DNA of 64,000 nucleotides from Sequoia sempervirens (lineage: Eukaryota; Streptophyta; Pinopsida; Cupressales; Cupressaceae). The notes under the pieces were generated by a model that was not told the DNA's origin, made no database searches, and saw nothing but the letters and a program-made list of their open reading frames with translations. This document shows positions 57,501 to 64,000 of the stretch, piece after piece; the first letter of the stretch is position 1, and each line of letters begins with the position of its first letter. Location: positions 567,682,768 through 567,746,767 of the forward strand of contig VDFB02193867.1 in assembly GCA_007258455.2 (NCBI GenBank), in the 5' to 3' direction. The translations under genes were made by a program, and so were the position numbers.

Positions 57501-59014
57501 GCTCCAGGAGGATGATTCGGTCATTTGGGTACCTAGGCAGCTTGTTTGGTCGTTCTGTGAACCCTTGGGCGCGGATGTATGCGAATTTAGGGAATTGAAT
57601 GTACAGGAAGGCATACTCCCTCAAGAGTGCCCTGGCGCTGTGAGATACCCTTCTCTCGAAGTCCCCGGCTATCAATCTGATAATATGGCCTATGAAGGCA
57701 TCATTGATCCGGCGGTACTCCTTTTTAAAGTAGCGGTATTGTAGCTGAGGGTATTGGTCAAAAGGCTTGAGTCCTCGCTTATGCTCTCCATCCGGCGCCC
57801 TGAAGAGTCCACTATATTGCCTCTTATCCGCTAATGAGTACACCAGGTACGAGGTCATGTAGAATTTGTTGCTCCTTTTGACATTCATAAACTACTCGTG
57901 GAAGCAGTTGCTGATGATGCTTCCCCAATCAAATGAAATCTTGGTTTTAACGTCCTCATTCCCTCGGACGATCTGCTCAATGTAATAAGCCATCCATTTC
58001 TGGAAGAAGGCGGCTGTCGGGAGGCCCATGACCCTGCTCAGCATGGTCACAAGGTCGTGATAGTCTTCATGAAAGTCACTGCGGAAAAGAAGCTCGAGGG
58101 ACTTTTTCGCGGCGGCACCCGCATACTCTCCCGCGAGCTAGTAGGCCCGTTGATTGACTTCTGCTTGCAGCCTAGCAGTTGGCGTCCATGCTGCAGCCTT
58201 GCTCAACCATTGAGGGGATGCGTATTGGTAGAGATGTGGGGAATCAGGAAGGTTCTTGCAATTCCCCTCGGAACATGTCTACTTGAGGGATATTATTCCC
58301 TCCTTGTCTACTATGGTTAGAAATTGTTGTGTCTATTTGAGGTGGAAGCTTCTCGGCGAAGCCATTACCAACTCGGTGCTATTAGAGGCGGAGGAAGAAG
58401 CCCGGTAGCTGCGATTCCACTTTGGTATCATCAGGAATTCTTAGTCTTGGGAATTAGACCTTGACCCTCTGGGTGAACTCATCTATGTCCACCTGGCCTA
58501 TGTTGGTGTCCGAGATCTCTTTCCAGTCAGTTGAGACTTTTGACTGGAGCGGTTCACCCTGGAATTGGAATTTCATCTGGTCTTTGTCTTCTTTCCCACG
58601 GATGGCCCTTCCAGGTTTCTTACCCTTGTCCTTTTCGGTAGAGGCCCCTGAAGTTCCTGCGGCCGATTCCATATATCCTGCAGGCAAAGGGCGAAGTCAG
58701 CATCACAGAACACCAAAGAGTGTTAACGTTAGTCCGTATCAAGTATATTATCTAAACAATCATATAAATACATCATAAATTTAACTCTTAAGTGATATCT
58801 GTATCATATCAGAGCATTTACCCAATCCGGGCCCGGAGGGCCGGACTTCCCTGGCAGGAATGCTGTCAGGAAGGGAAAACACGAAAGGAAGCTCCCGGAG
58901 ACATCCGCTGGCCCCAAGTTCATGTTCCAAGGGGTGCATGATGAAGAATGGCGCAATTTAGGACGTGGGTCGAAGTTAGATTTTCAATTTGGATTGATCT
59001 GGATCGATTTGAAG
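54509..59014 (-). mobile_element. Partial tandem element B (ORF3 end only), cut by gap
   Basis: It repeats the A sequence 39197-43675 almost base for base: PPT, ORF3, splice-site region and the start of the spacer. It ends at the 59015 gap within the spacer. The pol and gag of B, and any outer LTR, are not in the assembly. To the right of the gap the sequence is unrelated AT-rich DNA. Confidence 0.85.
54632..58672 (-). pseudogene. ORF3 of element B
   Basis: Counterpart of 39318-43334, with the same start (MESAAGTSG) and end (DLPEE). It has its own set of stops: about 54797 (TGG to TAG), 55448 (CAA to TAA), 57325 (CGA to TGA) and 57889 (CAG to TAG). A one-base deletion lies near 55698. From about 58085 to 58465 it is full of small indels relative to A, while both sides are almost identical. 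The two copies do not share their nonsense codons, so they decayed independently. Confidence 0.85.
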
Positions 59015-59114
59015 NNNNNNNNNNNNNNNNNNNNNNNNNNNNNNNNNNNNNNNNNNNNNNNNNNNNNNNNNNNNNNNNNNNNNNNNNNNNNNNNNNNNNN
59101 NNNNNNNNNNNNNN
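59015..59114. other. Assembly gap (100 N)
   Basis: A run of exactly 100 N that truncates element B inside its spacer. The true length is unknown. Confidence 0.98.
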
Positions 59115-62100
59115 ATAAGTTTAGGGTTGAATATAATTTGGATCATTTGTAAATGATGTGTTGTTTGATTTTAGTAGAAGCTTGTCAAATATTAATATAA
59201 TAATGTATAAAATAGAATTATTTTACTCACCCTCTATCCACCACCCCTCGCTTTACAAAGAATGGTACCTATTGCAACATGGTAAGATATCCAAGAATTT
59301 AGGTATCCTCTTTGGGATAGGTATCACCATAATCAATATGAGAAAATAGTTTATGAATAAGTTAAAGATCAAAATGCTCTTGTGGACCAATTGATTACTT
59401 TCCAAAGTAGGTCAGATACAAGTTGCCCACATAATCCTTCTAGCCAACCATGTTTTATGTTTTCTCTTGCTAACCCCCTACCAAATCATGTTACAATCTC
59501 TCCACATTTGAATTGGTATGATTAGTAATTTAAGATGGGCTTAGTTTTCTAATCTCCTCCATTAGGTGGAACAACCTAATACAAGTGAATGAATGTATAT
59601 TACTCTTTGCAAGTGAATGAACGATATTAGCACCAAAAGGAGAGACTCTTCCACAACATATCTATAATTGCTTTCATCTAATGCACCATAACCAAAACCT
59701 TTCTTTTCAAGTTCTTGGAATGTGCTTGTTGAAGCCAAGCCTTTGAACTAATTGAGGAGAAACTAAGAGTTGCTCCATCAAAACATTCCATGCTAGCTCC
59801 AAAATTTATTTAAAGTCGCCTTTGAAAATAGACCACATAAGACACTATGCAACCTTTGTCATGACCACTTTATTTTTTCACCAATTTAAGCATGTTTAAG
59901 AGAAGATAGGAAGCCACCTCAAAATTGACATGGATTTACATATCCAGCTCCAAGTAATCAGTCCATGTAACTTCTTCAAAGGAAACTTCAACCAAATCAA
60001 ATTAAATGATGAAAAATTTCTTCAACATGACATCGGGATAGGTCCTCTAAAGGCTATTTCCTTTTTTCAGAAAATAAGAATAATGGCTTCACTGCAACTT
60101 CAAGCACATAGACCAAAATTGACAACACAGATCACTAGAGGAAGTGCAAAACATACCAATTGTAATGTGACTCAAATAGACTTCACCCATGTTAATAAAA
60201 CATGCAAAAGGACACATGCAACTTTCCACAAAAGAAAAGTATTATCAACCATCAAATTTACAATCATTAGAATGGATTGGTATCAATACAAGAGTCATGA
60301 AATAAAATGATTATATTGGGAATGATGATTTGATCATCCCTTATAGGAACCAATTTCCCAAAATTTTATAAGCTTGCCTCACTTATTAAAAGAACTATAA
60401 ATTATTATATGATCATCTGTATCGATTCCAAAGATAGTTAAGAAAGTCTATGAATTATATGATCTTCCAAACAATTAAAAGTGTTCTAATCTTATCTTAG
60501 AAGTATTGTTAATCTCCTTATTATGAGAAAAGTATTTCAAAAGAGCATTAATCATTATATTAGAATCACCCAGACAAACTTGGTTAACTTTATAAGAAGA
60601 AATTGATTTAAAGGTTTAAAATAACTAAATATGTCTCAACATAAGAATTTTTTTAAATGGTGTAATGATGATAACCTTCTACAATCTCTAATGACACATA
60701 ATATACTAATCTCCTTAAAATATTTCTTAATAATCCATTAAAATTAACCTTGAAAATATTTTTTAAAATATATTTTGATTCTTTTCTAACAAATGTTTAA
60801 CATTGTATTTATATATATATATAATCTACCACTTAATCAAAATAAAGAAGAATCAATCCATTAATATTTCTAAATATATATATTTTGTTATTATAAATTT
60901 GTTATGTTTCTTGATAGTATATAAACATATTCTTAATGCAATAGTTTATATATTCCCTAATTTATTATTAGTTATCAAACCAATCCAACCCAACCCAGCC
61001 TAGTGTTACATGGAAAAGCTTGCAAGCAATGTCTTTTATATCTTGTATTTTGGAGATTGAAAATATTAATTATTTATTTGGTTAGTATAAAATTAAGAGC
61101 GACAACGTGATTATTAGGTTACCTACCAAATGGACTAATTACTAGACAAGAAATTCGATCCCATTTATGGGGTATCTATAAATCAATTGACTCAACGAAC
61201 ATTAACTCTACATCTTTCTTGGGTGAAATGAAATGCAACTATAAGAGGTGAAGTAAATCATTATTTTGTTTGCCTTTTTAAATGAAGTTGCTTTATTCTT
61301 TTTCCTGAAAATGGATTTAGGAATTACATCGCTGGAAGTTGTCGTTGGCGTGGGTATATGAAGATTTTATTCTTGAAAAAAAGGAGAAGCCATGGAGGAG
61401 ATTGATGGATCTGTGATTAAAATATTACACACAAGGCCAATAAATATGCAGCAACTACAAGCACGCATAGAAAAGAATCAAACAAAATGCTTTTGCTTCT
61501 CCAACTTCTAGATAGCACACAAACATGTGATCAAAATAGTCCGGTGCCAAACAAATTAGTGATAAAATCAATTGGTACAGCTGCATGCATTGCTACTATT
61601 TCCCATTTCAGTTCAATGCGTCCATCTAGAATGGCCCTACCAAAGAACTGTAACTTATATATAGTTAAATGGGTCCATCTAGACTGGTTTTAAAGGTGCT
61701 ATTGCAAGTTTTAAATATATGTTAGTTCTACGCATATATATTTAGCTGAATCCTCAAAGCTGGCATGGAGGATTATGGTGCATCCACATAAATGGTCTAA
61801 CAAGAACTGTAGCTTGATTCTGAGGGGCATCACAACCCATCTCTTTACTAAGAAACATTGTTTGAGAACTCATTTAAATCAATCTTTGCCTATTTGCTAT
61901 TACATTTTTCTATTTCCCATTTCAGTTTTACGCATTCATTTTTGCTCCCTTGCACTTCTCTTCAGAGATTTGCATTTGCTGTTTGGTGCGGTCCTGCGAG
62001 TTGCAAAACTTTGCACGGTATTTACTGCTGCCTTCAATCTCACCTAATCCTTTCACCGCCACAATCCGATATTTCCTCCATACTTACCTTTCGTCATGAG

Positions 62101-62139
62101 ATTTTTATTTCACAGCCGGTGACCGCCGTTGAAATCAGA
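59115..62139. other. AT-rich intergenic DNA
   Basis: No gene, terminal repeats or RNA gene were recognised over about 3 kb. Short TA runs lie near 60808-60822. The open frames (for example 59930-60310 and 61775-62047) lack family features. Confidence 0.5.
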
Positions 62140-62161
62140 AGAGTTGCTCAATACTGATCAG

Positions 62162-62286
62162 CTTCGTCCAAGAGTTTTGGTAGATGTAAGGCATGTAGAT
62201 TTTTCAACCAGTATATTAGGATTCAAGATCTCTGCACCAATCATGATTGCTCCCAACAGCTTTGCATAAGTTAGCCCACCCTGAAG
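62162..62286 (+). pseudogene. Exon remnant of a glycolate / 2-hydroxy-acid oxidase gene
   Basis: The frame reads [20 protein letters not shown] then [11 protein letters not shown], which matches the conserved stretch of the FMN-dependent (S)-2-hydroxy-acid oxidases (RPRIL.DVS..D..T..LG.KIS.PIM.AP). An extra A at about 62255 shifts the frame. In the next frame [10 protein letters not shown] follows, as in the family, ending at a plausible splice donor (GAAG/GTATTT). The 5' neighbour (AATACTGATCAG) seems to be a damaged continuation. No other exon was found, so it is a gene fragment or a relic of a duplicated peroxisomal oxidase gene. Confidence 0.75.
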
Positions 62287-62341
62287 GTATTTTTCCTAGA
62301 ATCAATTTGTTGTTGATTTTTTCGCTTTTTGCTTATCAGAT

Positions 62342-62611
62342 TGTGGTCAAACTGTTGAAAGGCAGAGCCGAAGAAGAAAAACAAAGTATACACGCAAATA
62401 CAGGCACTGCGACTCAATAACGGTAATCAACTTAAAACAGTATTACGCTGAACCCGATTGGTTTTTATTTAAACTTTCTAACTAGCTTTTCGGCTAACTA
62501 CTTCATGCAAACTCAAACTATGACTGATTTTTCTAATTTAAACTGAAAATCAAACTAACTCTGATTTTTTCTAGATTTTTCTGCATGTGGGAGTAATTAC
62601 TTATTTTAACA
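62342..62611 (-). repeat. 3' LTR of a Ty1/copia element (270 bp)
   Basis: On the minus strand TTAAGAGGGAG (PPT) is followed by TGTTAAAATAAG. The LTR ends at CCACA. On the + strand it runs TGTGGTC...TTTTAACA. It follows the copia pol remnant in the expected order. Confidence 0.7.
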
Positions 62612-62619
62612 CTCCCTCT

Positions 62620-64000
62620 TAATTACTACCCGCTGATTACATCAGCTTTCACAATGCCCAAATTATCTCTATGAAATTCAAATACATCTTTTGCTAATGG
62701 CTTCGTAAATATATCAACCAACTGATCATTTGATTTACAAGGCTCTAAATAAATTTCTCCATTGTTCACAAGTTCTCTTGAGTGGTCCCATGGGGGCTTG
62801 GGCTTCTATTTTCATGGAGCAGAAGGTCCCATGGAAAAAAAAAATTTGTGCTACGGGATTAATTGGAATCTTTTCCAGAAAAATAGGTGCCCCTACAGTA
62901 TAGGAATGCATCTTTCAGCTGGTGAAATTGGGGTGGGGCTAGAAATTGCCCCTACAGCTTAGGAATTTTTTAGTAATTTTTTCTATCAGTTGTCTATCAC
63001 TTCAAATTTTAAATTCCTAAAAAAACCAAAAAATAAGAGAATTTTTATTTATTTTTTATTTTTGATCAAAATACTCCAATTTGTTCCTTAAATTTTGGAG
63101 CTCAAGCTTTTAAGCTGAATTGCAAAACTGAATTCATGGAACCAACAGTTTTAAAATATTCCTAAAAACTCTTAGAGCGCAGCTGAATTTTTTTTTAGGA
63201 AGCCCCCATGGGACCGTACCATAAAATGAGTATCTTGTGTCTATATGTTTACTCTTCTAATGGTACACGTGTTATTCTTACGACGGTGCAATGGTTTGGT
63301 GTTGTTGTCCTTCTTGTTCCTATTTGGATCCATCCAAAACTCATAACCATGTCTTGTTTGTGTTGCTATGTTCCAGCTTCGGTGATGAAAGTGTCACAAT
63401 GGGCTGCTTCTTAGATGCCCATGAAATTACTCCTGAACCAAGATGAAACACATAACCAGAAGTACTTTTCCTATCATCCAAACTCCCTGCAAAATCACTA
63501 TCAGTATATCCAACCAAAGCTTTCTTTTCTGTGTTCACATACAATATGCCACAATTTGTAGTTCCTACTATGTATCTCAGAATTCTTTTGCCAGCTTTCC
63601 AATGTGAGTCTTTTGGTGACTCCATAAATCTAGAAATCAGACTAACTCCATGCATGATATCCGGTCTTGTAGCTGTGAGGTACATAAGACTGCCAACCAA
63701 TCTTTTGAACAGAGTTGGATTTACATATGAACTTTCATCATCCTTACTCAACTTTGTACTTGTTGCAACTGGTGTAGGTGCAGGTTTGCAACTTTCCATT
63801 CTGAATCTTTTCAACAATTCTTTTGCATATTTACCTTGACAAATAAAAATCCCTTTCTCTGATTGCTCAATTTCTATGCCAAGAAAATATTTCATAAGAC
63901 CAAGATCTATCATTTCAAATTTTTTCTTCATTGCTGCTTTAAACTGATCTAGTTCAAAATCACCTGTATAAATCATATCATCTACATATAAACAAACAAT
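62620..64000 (-). pseudogene. pol: Ty1/copia pol: RT end and RNase H, runs off the window
   Basis: From the window edge leftward one open frame reads IVCLYVDDMIYTGDFELDQF, so the RT active site YVDD is present. It continues through DLGLMKYFLGIEI, TPVATSTKLSKDD, LVGSLMYLTATRPDI and the RNase H start VGYTDSDFAGSLDDRKSTSG. At SWASKKQPIVTLSS the frame breaks where TEAEY should follow. Degenerate sequence, then element M4 (62784-63215), interrupt it. The last part resumes at about 62783: RELVNNGEIYLEPCKSNDQL and VDIFTKPLAKDVFEFHRDNL, followed by PPT and LTR. It is a recent-looking but dead copy. Confidence 0.88.
62784..63215. mobile_element. Inverted-repeat element M4 nested in copia RNase H
   Basis: GGTCCCATGGGGGCTT at 62784-62799 is exactly the reverse complement of 63200-63215. 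The 432 bp between has no coding potential. It splits the codons for ...HIDTRYSFY and RELVNN of the copia RNase H. No convincing TSD was found, so the superfamily is undetermined. Its ends differ from M1-M3. Confidence 0.75.

Noticed and set aside
1..64000. tRNA, rRNA or other RNA genes
   Set aside because: None was recognised by eye. The copia PBS resembles a tRNA end but is only the primer site. A tRNAscan or Rfam search would be needed to exclude small RNA genes.

Overview
The window looks like nuclear DNA from a seed plant with a large, repeat-rich genome, probably a gymnosperm such as a conifer. That identification is inference. It rests on a six-exon plant laccase, very low gene density, old nested Ty1/copia and Ty3/gypsy elements, and AT-rich intergenic DNA. 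There are two 100-N assembly gaps, at 13710-13809 and 59015-59114.

Left part (1-13709). A decayed Ty1/copia fragment lies at the left edge, followed by anonymous AT-rich DNA. An apparently intact laccase gene follows on the + strand (six exons, 4586-8040). It sits in a block of about 5.3 kb that recurs at 24.97-37.13 kb. After it come an LTR-like repeat with near-perfect 32-nt hairpins and a decayed Ty3/gypsy gag-protease region that runs into the first gap.

Middle part (13810-24970). A Ty1/copia-type element has a tRNA-iMet-like PBS, a PPT and a long LTR but no recognisable genes inside. Three DNA elements with terminal inverted repeats (M1 15584-16569, M2 19701-20487, M3 22539-23833) all have 4-bp target-site duplications and related ends. 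M3 carries about 14 copies of a palindromic GGGATCCCG-type motif. Hairpins of the 13-6-13 type recur in LTR-like sequence and in a 122-bp tandem array.

Second laccase block (24970-37130). This is a paralogous copy of the laccase. It has been turned into a pseudogene by a nonsense codon, a 295-bp deletion and a 7-bp insertion. A 5-kb LTR element with TSD CAATG is inserted upstream of it, and about 2.2 kb of extra DNA sits in intron 3.

Right part (37930-59014). A PPR pseudogene fragment is abutted by a very large minus-strand Ty3/gypsy element of 16.3 kb. It has 977-bp LTRs, a single-frame gag-pro-pol, and an extra 1338-codon ORF (ORF3) between integrase and the 3' LTR. An archaeal-type RNase H lies in front of the reverse transcriptase instead of behind it. 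A second partial copy shares the middle LTR, giving a tandem LTR-ORF3-pol-gag-LTR-ORF3 arrangement in + coordinates. Nearly all disabling changes in both copies are C-to-T or G-to-A transitions.

Right edge (59115-64000). AT-rich DNA, a single frameshifted exon of a glycolate/2-hydroxy-acid oxidase gene, and the 3' part of a minus-strand Ty1/copia element whose RNase H region is split by a 432-bp inverted-repeat element.

The only gene that looks functional is the first laccase. Most of the rest is transposable elements and their debris.
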